From Solirubrobacterales bacterium (GTDB taxonomy: Bacteria; Actinomycetota; Thermoleophilia; Solirubrobacterales; Solirubrobacteraceae): a DNA stretch of 53,847 nucleotides. Below are positions 16,109 through 24,578 of this stretch, one piece after another; within the stretch, counting starts at the first letter, position 1, and the number at the start of each line of letters is the position of its first letter. Below the pieces are notes generated by a model that made no database searches, had not been told where the DNA came from, and was given only the letters and a program-made list of their open reading frames with translations. Location of the stretch: NCBI GenBank assembly GCA_003138355.1, contig PLFX01000043.1:1-53847 (forward strand). The letters run 5' to 3'. A program made the position numbers and the translations under genes.

Positions 16109-16573
16109 CTAGGAAACGCCGACCTGTTCGTCGCGGCCGGCGAGACGCTCACGGCCGCGCTGGACGGCGTTGATGAACTTGGTCAGATTGGTTTCGAGGG
16201 TGTCGAGGATCTCATCGGCGTAATCCTCTGCCCCAAGGCGAATCTCGCGCTCCTGCGCGCGGGCATCCTCGATGATGTCCTCGGCGGCGCGCTCGGCTGC
16301 CTTGACAATCTCCTCGTCGGCGATCAGCCGCTCCGCGCGCTCGCGCCCGTCCTTGACGATCCGCTCAGCCTCGCGCTTGGCCTCCGCCAGCATCTCCTGG
16401 CGCTCCTTGACGATCCAGCGCGCCTGCTTGATCTCTTCCGGGATCGTCGCGCGCATCTGGTCGAGGATCTCGTAGATCTCTTCCTTGTCCACGCGCACCT
16501 GATCGGTCAGGGGAACCTGCTTGGCGTTGTGGACCAAGTCGTCAAGCTTGTCGATTAGAACCAGGACGTCCAT
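16109..16573 (-). CDS. SepIVA/DivIVA-like coiled-coil protein
   Basis: 154 residues, almost all helical and highly charged. The N-terminus (VLVLIDKLDDLVHNAKQVPLTDQVRVDKEEIYEILDQMRATIPEEIKQAR) and the C-terminus (YADEILDTLETNLTKFINAVQRGRERL) resemble the ends of mycobacterial SepIVA, a septation and cell-wall factor, but the middle coiled coil is much shorter. The middle has heptad-like repeats ending in AEAKREAERIVKDGRERAERLI. The gene lies next to coaD and close to the DUF177 gene; sepIVA is encoded beside a DUF177 gene in mycobacteria. Similarity is from memory, so the functional link is an inference. ATP synthase subunit B-like annotation would be misleading. Confidence 0.75.
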   Translation of the reverse strand: MDVLVLIDKLDDLVHNAKQVPLTDQVRVDKEEIYEILDQMRATIPEEIKQARWIVKERQEMLAEAKREAERIVKDGRERAERLIADEEIVKAAERAAEDIIEDARAQEREIRLGAEDYADEILDTLETNLTKFINAVQRGRERLAGRDEQVGVS

Positions 16574-16637
16574 TGGGGTAAGGGTAGACGGTCAGCAGGC
16601 AGACGCAAAGCACTGCGTGCGTCGTTGCGGGGATTCG

Positions 16638-17135
16638 CTAGCGCCGCAGCTCTTCCTGCAAGCGCTTCGCGACGAGCTCGTGGACGTACGGTGAGACGTC
16701 GCCGCCGAAGGTCGCGAGCTCCTTCACGCCGCTCGAGGAGAGGAAGCTGTACTCGGGGCTCGCCATGATGTAGAGCGACTCGATCTGCGGCGCCTGCTTG
16801 CGGTTGAGCTGGTTCATCTCGAACTCGTGCTCGAAGTCGGAGATCGCGCGCAGCCCTTTGACGATCGCCGCGGCACCCTGCGTGCGCGCGAACTCGACGA
16901 TCAACGTGTCGAACGCCGTCACGCGGATCCGCTCGAGGTGCTCGGTGGCGGCGTTGATGAACGCGACGCGCTCGTCGAGGGGAAACAGCGTCGGGTGCTT
17001 GCGCAGCGAGTGGTTGACGACCGCGACGATCACCTCGTCGAAGAGCTCCGCCGTGCGGGTGATGACGTCGACGTGGCCGTTCGTGATCGGGTCGTAGGAC
17101 CCCGGACAGACGGCGATGCGGGGACGGTCGCTCAT
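16638..17135 (-). CDS. coaD: Phosphopantetheine adenylyltransferase
   Basis: Fourth step of coenzyme A synthesis: joins ATP and 4'-phosphopantetheine to make dephospho-CoA. The 165 residues have the nucleotidyltransferase motif CPGSYDPITNGHVDVI (10-25, TxGH variant TNGH), GLRAISDFEHEFEMNQLNR (about 94-112) and YSFLSSSGVKEL (about 129-140). Typical length. Its start overlaps the rsmD stop by 4 nt, the usual rsmD-coaD pair. Confidence 0.97.
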   Translation of the reverse strand: MSDRPRIAVCPGSYDPITNGHVDVITRTAELFDEVIVAVVNHSLRKHPTLFPLDERVAFINAATEHLERIRVTAFDTLIVEFARTQGAAAIVKGLRAISDFEHEFEMNQLNRKQAPQIESLYIMASPEYSFLSSSGVKELATFGGDVSPYVHELVAKRLQEELRR

Positions 17136-17662
17136 GCGGGCGCGAGCTCGTACACACGGATCAGCGTATCCCCGTAGCGCCGTTCGCGACCCAGCGGGAG
17201 GCTGAGGGTGAGCGGATCGCGGTGATCGGACTCGGTCACGACTCGCGCTCGGGCGCCCAGCAGGGGCGGCAGGCGCCGATCGAGCAGCGGGCCAAACGAC
17301 GCAGCTCGGGCATACGGCGGGTCGACGAAGACGAGGTCGAACTCGCCGGTCGGGAGCTCGTCGCGCAGGTCGGAGCGCTTGACGATCGCACGCGTGCCGA
17401 GGTCGAGCTCGGCGACGTTGTCGAGCATCGCGCGAATCGCGCCGAGATCGCGGTCGACCAACACAGCCTGTGCCGCGCCGCGCGACAGGGCCTCGATCGC
17501 GAGTGCTCCGGACCCGGCGAAGAGGTCGAGGACGCGCGCACCACGCACGTCCCCGAGGATCGAGAAGATCGCCTCGCGGGTGCGGTCGGACGTCGGACGC
17601 GTCCCGCGCCCGCGTGGCGCGCGCAGGCGCCTACCCCCCAGCTCGCCAGCGATGACGCGCAT
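17132..17662 (-). CDS. rsmD: 16S rRNA (guanine-966-N2)-methyltransferase
   Basis: Methylates G966 of 16S rRNA. The 176 residues start MRVIAGELGGRRLRAPRGRGTRPTSDRTREAIFSIL, the RsmD N-terminal signature, then SAM motif I VLDLFAGSGALAIEALSRGA (44-63) and the N6/N2-methylase motif DPPY (114-117). It overlaps recG by 1 nt upstream and coaD by 4 nt downstream, so recG-rsmD-coaD is one translationally coupled unit. Confidence 0.96.
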   Translation of the reverse strand: MRVIAGELGGRRLRAPRGRGTRPTSDRTREAIFSILGDVRGARVLDLFAGSGALAIEALSRGAAQAVLVDRDLGAIRAMLDNVAELDLGTRAIVKRSDLRDELPTGEFDLVFVDPPYARAASFGPLLDRRLPPLLGARARVVTESDHRDPLTLSLPLGRERRYGDTLIRVYELAPA

Positions 17663-19800
17663 CAGCCGGGAATCGCGCGCGCAGAGATCTCCGGGTAGCG
17701 CTCGGCGATCGCCGGCGTCAGGAGCCGGTGCTCGGGCTCGGCAAGCGCCGGGTCGGTGTCGACGATGCGAGTCGCCCAGGCACGCGCGCTGAGCAGCAGA
17801 CCCTCGTCATCGGGCAGGCGCGCGTGCTTGAAGTCACTGAGCCCCGACTGCTTAGTGCCGATGAGCTCCCCCTCCTTGCGCAGTTGGAGGTCGATCTCAG
17901 CGAGCTCGAAGCCGTCGTCGTGGCGCGTCAGCGCGTCGAGGCGCGGCGCGTCCCGCGGGCCGCAGAGCAGGCAGAGGCCGGGATGCTCACCGCGGCCGAC
18001 GCGACCGCGCAGCTGGTGGAGCTGCGAGATGCCGAAACGCTCGGCGTTCTCGATCAACATCACGGTCGCGTTCGGGACGTCGATGCCAACCTCGATGACG
18101 GTCGTCGCGACGAGCACGTCGGCGTCGCCGGCGGAAAACGCGGCCATCGCCGCCTGCTTTTCGCGGTGGGCCATCTGACCGTGGATCAGGACGACGCGGA
18201 AGTCGCGCAGCTCGCCGGCGCGCAGCCGCTCGAACTCGGCGGTCGCGGCGCGCACGTCACCGGCATCCGGCTCCTCGGACTGCTCGACGAGAGGGCAGAC
18301 AACGAACGCCTGTCGCCCGGCGCGGATCTCCTCGGCGATCCGCTCGTAGGCGCGCCCGCGCGCTCGGGCGCCCGAGACGATGTGGGTGGCGATCGGCTGG
18401 CGGCGCGCGGGCAGCTCGCGCAGGCGAGTCTGGTCGAGATCCCCGTAGTTGCACAGTGCGAGCGTGCGCGGGATCGGCGTCGCGGTCATGTGCAGGACAT
18501 GCGGAGCCAGGCCCGCAGGCGCCTTGGCGTCGAGCGCGGCGCGCTGGCGCACGCCGAAGCGGTGCTGCTCGTCGATCACGACGAGCGCGAGGTTGCGAAA
18601 GCGAACCGACTCCTCGATCAGCGCGTGCGTGCCGACGATCATGGCGAGCTCGCCGCTCCCCAGACGCGCGAGGATCTCGCCCCGGCGCGCTCCGGGCGTC
18701 GAGCCGGTCAATAGTGCCAGCGTGACCGGCTCCGGCCCGAGCAGGCGCTGGATCGTCGCGAAGTGCTGCTCGGCGAGCGTCTCGGTGGGCGCCATCAGCG
18801 CGGCCTGTGCACCCGATTCGACGGCGCGCAGCATCGCGTGAAGCGCGACGACCGTCTTGCCGCTGCCGACCTCCCCCATCAGCAGGCGCTGCGCCGGCAC
18901 GCTGCCGGCGAGCTCCAGCGCGATCTCGGCGATCGCGGCCTGCTGCTCGCCCGTCAGCGAGAACGGCAGTCCCCCGTCGAGCCAGCGCGCGCTCAGCGCG
19001 GGCGGGGCGTCGAGCGCGACCGCACGCGCCTCGCCGCTTCGCCGCTCGCGGCGCAGCAGCAGCGCGAGCTGGAGCAGCAGCAGCTCCTCGAAAGCGAGGC
19101 GCCGCCGCGCCGCTTCGAGCTCGTCCCCCGCCCCGAAGTGCAGTGCTTCGATCGCCGCGGCGCGCTCCGGCAGGCGCTCGCGCGTGCGCAGCCGCGCCGG
19201 CAGCGGCTCGTACAGCTCGCAGATCGCGGGGCGCGCCTCGCGCATCAGCGCGAGCAGCTGGGTACTCGTGATCCCCTCGGTCGCGGCGTAGTGGGAGACA
19301 TCCTCTCCGCCCTCGGTCGTCTCGTCCGTGCGCGCATGGCTCGCGACGCGAAAGCGGTTGCGGGCCTCGTACTTGCCGTGCAGGACGAGGCGAGTGCCGG
19401 GCGCGTAGCGGCGCGCCAACCATGGCTGGTTGAAGAACGTCGCCACCATCGGCCCGGTCTCGTCGGCGACCGTCGCCTCGACGATCGGGCGCATGCCCCG
19501 GCGCCGGACCGGGCGCTGGGTGATCGAGCGGACCGCCACGACGACGGTCGCGGTTTCGCCGACGCTCAGTGCCGCGACAGTGCGCCCCTCGCGACGCGCG
19601 CGCGGCGTGTACTCGAGCAGGTCGCCGACGCTCCGCAGCCCGAGCGACTCCGCGGCTTCCGCAACCTTGCCCTTCAGCGCCAGCGGCTGTGCGAGACGCG
19701 AAGGGCGCGGCCAGCGGGCCGTCGCGAGCAGCGCCTCACGCGACGCAACCCCGTCGCCGGCGAAGCCGGCCATAAAGAAGTCACTGGTGGCGGCGAGCAC
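17662..19800 (-). CDS. recG: ATP-dependent DNA helicase RecG
   Basis: Branch-migrating helicase that remodels stalled replication forks. The 712 residues contain an N-terminal wedge/OB domain (about 50-165), Walker A LLMGEVGSGKTVVALHA (about 306-322), APTETLAEQH, the RecG-specific DEQHRFGVRQR (about 411), HMTATPIPRTL, and the C-terminal helicase motifs VLVATTVIEVGIDVPNATVM and QLRGRVGRGEHPG. The start is set at GTG 19800; an ATG 27 nt downstream (MAGFAGDGVAS) is an equally possible start. A 113-nt gap with no clear signal separates it from fakA. Confidence 0.96.
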   Translation of the reverse strand: MLAATSDFFMAGFAGDGVASREALLATARWPRPSRLAQPLALKGKVAEAAESLGLRSVGDLLEYTPRARREGRTVAALSVGETATVVVAVRSITQRPVRRRGMRPIVEATVADETGPMVATFFNQPWLARRYAPGTRLVLHGKYEARNRFRVASHARTDETTEGGEDVSHYAATEGITSTQLLALMREARPAICELYEPLPARLRTRERLPERAAAIEALHFGAGDELEAARRRLAFEELLLLQLALLLRRERRSGEARAVALDAPPALSARWLDGGLPFSLTGEQQAAIAEIALELAGSVPAQRLLMGEVGSGKTVVALHAMLRAVESGAQAALMAPTETLAEQHFATIQRLLGPEPVTLALLTGSTPGARRGEILARLGSGELAMIVGTHALIEESVRFRNLALVVIDEQHRFGVRQRAALDAKAPAGLAPHVLHMTATPIPRTLALCNYGDLDQTRLRELPARRQPIATHIVSGARARGRAYERIAEEIRAGRQAFVVCPLVEQSEEPDAGDVRAATAEFERLRAGELRDFRVVLIHGQMAHREKQAAMAAFSAGDADVLVATTVIEVGIDVPNATVMLIENAERFGISQLHQLRGRVGRGEHPGLCLLCGPRDAPRLDALTRHDDGFELAEIDLQLRKEGELIGTKQSGLSDFKHARLPDDEGLLLSARAWATRIVDTDPALAEPEHRLLTPAIAERYPEISARAIPG

Positions 19801-19913
19801 CTCTGCATGATGAAGGGCTGCGGTGACGGCCCTCGCGCGTGCTCAGCCAGGCAAGCAGACCCGACCAGCACGAAGCCCGCACATCACGAGAAAACGAGGA
19901 GGGGCCCCGCAGC

Positions 19914-21548
19914 CTATTCCGCGCTCAGCAGCCACCAATGCGTCGGGGGACCGCCGTCGCGGTGCTCGAGCTCGAGTCCACCCGGAACCAGCGCGGCGAC
20001 GTGCTCGCTCGCGAGGGGCGCGTCGGCGCCCGCGATGCACGTGATGAGCTCGCTCCCGTCGCCGAGCGTCGCGATCACGCGCGCCAGCGTCTGCTCGGGT
20101 TCGCCCCAGGCGACCAGCGTCTCCTCGACGAAACCGACGGCGTCGCCGGCGCGGAAGCGACCGCCCGCGTCATCGCGCGCGGCCGGCGCGACCGAGCCGC
20201 CGCGAACCCGTTCGAGCGCGGCGGTGATGGCCTGTGCGTTCACCTGCGCGGAGCGTTCCGGCGAGTAGGCGACAAGCGCCGCGAGCGCCGTCTGCTGGGA
20301 GCGCGACGGCACGACGACGACCTGCTTCTCGGACAGCTCGGCGGCCTTCTCGGCGGCGAGGACGACGCTCGCGTCGTTGGTCAGAACGACCACCTCCTCC
20401 GACGGAACGGCGTGGATCCCCGCCAGCAGCTCGTAGGTCGAGGGGTTCAGCTTCGGGCCGCCGTCGACGACGTGCGCGCCGAGGCTCTCGAACAGCTCGC
20501 CGATACCGCGGCTCGCCACGACCGCGAGGACGCTGCAGCGGACCGCCTGCGCCTCCCCGCGCGCGATTCGCTCGGCGACCTGCTCTTGCATGTCGGCCAC
20601 GTCGAGGTGGGAAACCTCGCCGGCATCGGCGAAGACGGCGGTCGCGTGATCCGGCTGATCGGTGTGGACGTGCACCTTGAGCGTCGTGGCGTCGCCGACG
20701 ACCAGCACCGAGTCGCCGAGCTGCTCGAGCGCGGCGACGTAGCGGCTCGGCTCAAGCCCCTGGCCGATGACTGCGAAGTTGGTGCAGTAGCGATACGTGG
20801 AGGAAGCGTGATGCGGATGGCTGATCCGAGCCGGGGCGTGATGGGCGAGCGGTGGCGGCTCGTCCCCTCGCAGCGCGGCGACGATGCCGGCGAAGATGAT
20901 CGTCAGGCCATAGCCGCCGGCGTCCACGACGCCGGCGTCGCGCAGCACCGCGAGCAGGTCCGGCGTACGCATGACCGACGCCTCGCCGGCGGCAACCGCG
21001 CGCTCGAGCACCGAGGCGATCATGTCGTCCTGAATCTCACTCGGGGAGTCGGGATCCAGGCGCGGGTCGGGCATGTGGGCGAGCTCGACCGCGACGCGGC
21101 TTGCCATCTCGCGCACCACCGTGAGGATCGTTCCCTCCGCCGGCTCGCGCACCGAGGCGTAGGCCCGGTCGGCGGCGCGCGCGAGCGCGGCGCCGATCAG
21201 CGTCGCATCGACGAGCTCGCCGGGACGGCTGACGAGCTCCTCGGCCGCGCCGCGAATCAGTTGCGAGAGGATCACGCCGCTGTTGCCGCGCGCGCCGAGC
21301 AGTGCCGCGCCCGCGACCGCGTCGACGATGTCGTCGCGACCGATATCGTCGATCGTGCGGTTGCCGTCCGCGCCGAGCCGGTCGAGCTCATCGACCACGG
21401 CGCGGAGCGTCAGCACCATGTTGTCTCCCGTGTCGCCATCGGCGACCGGAAAGACGTTGAGATCGTTGACCTCCTGGCGGCGTGCCTCAAGCTGCGCGAG
21501 CGCGCCCGCGACGATCGTGCGGAAGCGGACGATGTTGGGGTCAGTCAC
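19914..21548 (-). CDS. fakA: DAK2-domain protein, fatty acid kinase FakA family
   Basis: Kinase subunit that, with a FakB fatty-acid-binding protein, phosphorylates fatty acids for lipid synthesis in Gram-positive bacteria. The 544 residues start with a DhaL/DAK2 domain (about 5-205) holding the nucleotide-site motif NVFPVADGDTGDNM (31-44) and GARGNSGVILSQL (about 104-116), then a middle domain and a C-terminal DegV-like half. The order rpmB-fakA-recG is typical. It begins 6 nt after rpmB. No FakB gene is in the window. Confidence 0.92.
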   Translation of the reverse strand: MTDPNIVRFRTIVAGALAQLEARRQEVNDLNVFPVADGDTGDNMVLTLRAVVDELDRLGADGNRTIDDIGRDDIVDAVAGAALLGARGNSGVILSQLIRGAAEELVSRPGELVDATLIGAALARAADRAYASVREPAEGTILTVVREMASRVAVELAHMPDPRLDPDSPSEIQDDMIASVLERAVAAGEASVMRTPDLLAVLRDAGVVDAGGYGLTIIFAGIVAALRGDEPPPLAHHAPARISHPHHASSTYRYCTNFAVIGQGLEPSRYVAALEQLGDSVLVVGDATTLKVHVHTDQPDHATAVFADAGEVSHLDVADMQEQVAERIARGEAQAVRCSVLAVVASRGIGELFESLGAHVVDGGPKLNPSTYELLAGIHAVPSEEVVVLTNDASVVLAAEKAAELSEKQVVVVPSRSQQTALAALVAYSPERSAQVNAQAITAALERVRGGSVAPAARDDAGGRFRAGDAVGFVEETLVAWGEPEQTLARVIATLGDGSELITCIAGADAPLASEHVAALVPGGLELEHRDGGPPTHWWLLSAE

Positions 21549-21554
21549 GACCCG

Positions 21555-21746
21555 CTACAGGGCTTTGCTGACCTTGCCCGCTTTGAGGCAGCGCGTGCAC
21601 ACGTACACGCGGCGCGCGGTGCCGTCCTCGACGATTCGAACCTTCTGGAGGTTCGGATCGAAGCGCCGCCGCGTCGCGACCATCGAGTGGCTGCGCGAGT
21701 TGCCGAATGCCGGCCCCTTGCCGCAGGAGTGACAAACCTTGGCCAT
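21555..21746 (-). CDS. rpmB: Ribosomal protein L28
   Basis: 63-residue L28 of the zinc-binding type: Cys5-x2-Cys8 (CHSC) and Cys50-x2-Cys53 (CTRC) around [19 protein letters not shown]. The ATG at 21744-21746 ([12 protein letters not shown]) is the conserved start; longer in-frame versions have no similarity to L28. A TACACT hexamer lies only about 8 nt upstream of the start. Directly followed by fakA. Confidence 0.97.
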   Translation of the reverse strand: MAKVCHSCGKGPAFGNSRSHSMVATRRRFDPNLQKVRIVEDGTARRVYVCTRCLKAGKVSKAL

Positions 21747-21754
21747 CGCAGCGC

Positions 21755-21760
21755 AGTGTA
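21755..21760 (-). promoter_or_regulatory. Possible -10 box of rpmB promoter
   Basis: On the minus strand the hexamer TACACT (TAnnnT) lies 8 nt upstream of the rpmB ATG, which would put the transcription start within a few bases of the start codon and give a nearly leaderless mRNA. The -35 region is not convincing. In a 70% GC background an A/T-rich hexamer in a divergent promoter region is suggestive but not proof. Confidence 0.3.
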
Positions 21761-21936
21761 ATGGGTCGCGCGAAAGAGCCTCCCACGCGGCAAGCAACCG
21801 GCCTGCGCGTTCCCTAACATGTGGCGGTCGCGCGACGCTCTTGGCTGCCTTCCGGGCGGTGTCTGCACGGCGAGCCGTAGCGTCACGCCCGCACCGCGGG
21901 CTCAGTCAGCACTACCGAACCAGGAACGGTGACCCG

Positions 21937-24150
21937 TTGATAGGACTCGCGCGCTGGTGCAGCAATCACCGCCGGATCGTGATCGTTGGTTGGATCGTCA
22001 TCGCGATCGTCGCGTCGGTCGCCGCGCAGGCGGTCGGACGCAGCTACTCCACGAACTACACGCTCCCGGGCACGCAGTCCACGACCGTCCTCGACCTGCT
22101 CGAGCACGACTTCGGCGCGCAGAGCGGCGACAAGGACACGCTCGTCTTCCACGTCACGCAGGGGACGATCTATAGCCCAGCCGTGCGCGCGGCGATGCTG
22201 CCGCTGCTCGCGAAGGTGAAGAGCTTCCCGCACGTCGCCGGCGTGCTGAGCCCGTACGCGCCAAGTGGCGCGGTCGAAGTCTCGCGTGATCGCAAGACCG
22301 CGTTCGAGACGATCTTCTACGACAAGCCGGCGAATCTGCTCAACGTCAACACGGGCGCCCCGCTGATCGCGCTGACCAAGACTCACGTGGCGGGCGTAGA
22401 GCTCGCGGCGGGCGGCGCGGTGGTCGAGGATGCGGAGGGCTTCAATGTCGGGCCGGCGACGGAAGTCGGCGTGCTGGCCGCGCTCGTAATCCTGCTGATC
22501 ACCTTCGGCTCGCTCGTCGCCGCCGGCATGCCGCTCGTCACCGCGGGCCTTGGCCTGATCTCGGGCGTTGGGCTGATCGGGCTCGCGACTCACGTAACGG
22601 CGATCTCGAACGTCGGGCCTCAGCTCGCCCTGATGATCGGACTCGGCGTCGGGATCGACTACGCGCTGTTCATCGTCACGCGCTTTCGCGAGAACTACCG
22701 GCGCACGCACGACGTACAGGAGGCGCTCGACCAGGCGATGGACACCTCCGGGCGCGCGATCCTGCTGGCTGGGGCGACCGTGGTGATCGCCCTGCTCGGG
22801 ATGTTCGCCACGGGCGTCAACTTTATGTACGGGCTCGCCGTCGCATCCGTGCTCGGCGTGCTGCTCGTGCTGCTCGCATCGTTGACGCTGCTGCCGGCGA
22901 TGATCTCGCGCTTCGGCATTCGGGTCGCGGGCAAGAAGGCGCGCGCAGCGGCCGACCTGACCCCCGAGGAGCGGGCGCTCGCCGCGTCACACTCGCGCTG
23001 GCGCACCTGGAGCGAGTTCATCCAGCGCCATCCGGGCCGCATGGCGCTCGTGGCGCTGGCGGTCATGATCGCCGTGCTCTCGCCGGTCTTCGCGCTGCGC
23101 CTCGACACGAGCGACGCCGGCAACGACGCGTCGAACCTCACATCACGCCACGCTTTCGACCTGCTCGCGCAGGGCTTTGGCCCGGGCTTCAACGGACCGC
23201 TGCTCGTCGTGGCGGAGCTGCCCTCGGCCGGCGACAAGGCCGCGCTGCCGGCGATCCGCGCCGCGGTCCAGGCGGCGCCGGACATAGTGCGCCTGAGCCC
23301 TGCCTCGTACTCCCCGAGCCAACGGATCGCCGTCTTCGAGGCCTACCCCGCGTCTGCGCCGCAGGCGCCCGCAACGACGACGCTCGTCAACACGCTGCGC
23401 AACGACGTGCTGCCGCGCTTCGCCCAGACCGCGCACACGACCGTCCTCGTCGGTGGCTTCACTGCGGGCTCGATCGACTTCTCGAACGTGCTCTCAGCGA
23501 AGCTGCCCTTGTTCATCGCGATCGTCGTCGTGCTCTCCGCGCTGCTGCTGCTCGTGATGTTCCGCTCGCCGGTGATCGCACTCCAGGCGGCAGCGATGAA
23601 CATCCTCAGCATCGGCGGATCGCTCGGCGCAACGGTGGCGATCTTCCAGTGGGGCTGGCTGTCGAGCATCTTCGGCGTGCAGAAGGGCCCCGTCGAGCCA
23701 TGGATCCCGGTGATTATCTTCGCCGTCGTGTTCGGGCTCTCCATGGACTACGAGGTCTTCCTCGTCTCGCGCGTGCGCGAGGAGTGGATCCGCAAGCACG
23801 ACGCGAGCAGCGCCGTCACCGACGCGCTCGCCTTCACCGGGCGCGTCATCACGGCTGCCGCGGCGATCATGATCTGCGTCTTCCTATCGTTCATGCTCGG
23901 CAACGAGCGCGCGATCAAGGAGTTCGGCTTCGGCCTGGCAGCCGCCGTGTTCCTCGATGCGGTCGTCGTGCGCTGCGTGCTCCTGCCGGCCGTGCTCGAG
24001 CTGCTCGGCCCGTTGACCTGGCGGCTGCCGAGCTGGCTCGACGCGCGCCTGCCCCACATCAATATCGAGGGCCACGCGGCGCGCGGTGCAGCCGAAGAGA
24101 GGCCGGCGCCGCGCCCGCTCGAGCCCGAGAGCGAGCCGGCCGGAGCTTAG
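21937..24150 (+). CDS. MMPL/RND-superfamily transporter
   Basis: 737-residue polytopic membrane protein with two similar halves: TM1 (about 13-33), a large extracytoplasmic loop, then five or more TM segments, repeated. Each half ends its TM4-5 region with the family pattern (GIDYALFIVTRFRENYRR near 239-256 and LSMDYEVFLVSRVREEW near 600-616). MMPL proteins export lipids or small molecules using the proton gradient; the substrate is unknown. The TTG at 21937 is chosen because it directly precedes the first TM segment and follows AGGAAC. It is the only plus-strand gene in the first 31 kb, divergent from rpmB and convergent with ribH (4-nt overlap). Confidence 0.88.
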   Translation: MIGLARWCSNHRRIVIVGWIVIAIVASVAAQAVGRSYSTNYTLPGTQSTTVLDLLEHDFGAQSGDKDTLVFHVTQGTIYSPAVRAAMLPLLAKVKSFPHVAGVLSPYAPSGAVEVSRDRKTAFETIFYDKPANLLNVNTGAPLIALTKTHVAGVELAAGGAVVEDAEGFNVGPATEVGVLAALVILLITFGSLVAAGMPLVTAGLGLISGVGLIGLATHVTAISNVGPQLALMIGLGVGIDYALFIVTRFRENYRRTHDVQEALDQAMDTSGRAILLAGATVVIALLGMFATGVNFMYGLAVASVLGVLLVLLASLTLLPAMISRFGIRVAGKKARAAADLTPEERALAASHSRWRTWSEFIQRHPGRMALVALAVMIAVLSPVFALRLDTSDAGNDASNLTSRHAFDLLAQGFGPGFNGPLLVVAELPSAGDKAALPAIRAAVQAAPDIVRLSPASYSPSQRIAVFEAYPASAPQAPATTTLVNTLRNDVLPRFAQTAHTTVLVGGFTAGSIDFSNVLSAKLPLFIAIVVVLSALLLLVMFRSPVIALQAAAMNILSIGGSLGATVAIFQWGWLSSIFGVQKGPVEPWIPVIIFAVVFGLSMDYEVFLVSRVREEWIRKHDASSAVTDALAFTGRVITAAAAIMICVFLSFMLGNERAIKEFGFGLAAAVFLDAVVVRCVLLPAVLELLGPLTWRLPSWLDARLPHINIEGHAARGAAEERPAPRPLEPESEPAGA

Positions 24151-24578
24151 GGGGACAGCTCGTTGCGCAGGCGCGCGAGCGTGAGGACGGCGTGCGCCGC
24201 CTGCGCGCCGTGGTCGCGCTTGCGCCCACCGGTGCGCTCGAGCGCCTGGTCGATCGAATCGACCGTCAGCACGCCAAACGAGCACGGGACGCCGGTGCGC
24301 AGCTGGACGTCCTGGATGCCGCGCGCGCACTCGGCGCAGACGTAGTCGTAGTGGTCGGTCTCGCCGCGGATGATCGCGCCGAGGCAGGCGACGCCCGCGT
24401 AGCGCCCGCTTTGCGCCGCGTAGAGCGCGGCGAGCGGCAGCTCGAACGCACCGGGCACGTCGAAGATGTCGATCTCGTGCGCGCCGTCTGACTCGAATGT
24501 GCGGCGAGCGCTCGTGACGAGCCGGTCGGCGAGCTCCGCGTAGAAGCGCGCGACGACGATTGCGTAGCGCTCGTCCAT
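24147..24578 (-). CDS. ribH: 6,7-dimethyl-8-ribityllumazine synthase
   Basis: Penultimate step of riboflavin synthesis: condenses the RibB and RibD products to the lumazine. The 143 residues contain the family blocks IVVARFYAELADRLV, DVPGAFELPLAA (about 40-51), CLGAIIRGETDHYDYVC (about 69-85, with the catalytic His in the TDHYDY segment) and SFGVLTVDSIDQALERTG. Its start overlaps the ribBA stop (TGATG), so it is coupled. The last gene of ribD-ribE-ribBA-ribH. Confidence 0.97.
   Translation of the reverse strand: MDERYAIVVARFYAELADRLVTSARRTFESDGAHEIDIFDVPGAFELPLAALYAAQSGRYAGVACLGAIIRGETDHYDYVCAECARGIQDVQLRTGVPCSFGVLTVDSIDQALERTGGRKRDHGAQAAHAVLTLARLRNELSP

Noticed and set aside
19839..21761. 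640-codon plus-strand frame opposite fakA
   Set aside because: Antisense to a conserved DAK2-domain gene with no protein-family character; a GC-rich shadow frame.
21739..21936. 66-codon N-terminal extension of the MMPL transporter
   Set aside because: The extra residues are not membrane-protein-like and overlap the rpmB start; the TTG at 21937 with AGGAAC upstream fits the first TM segment.
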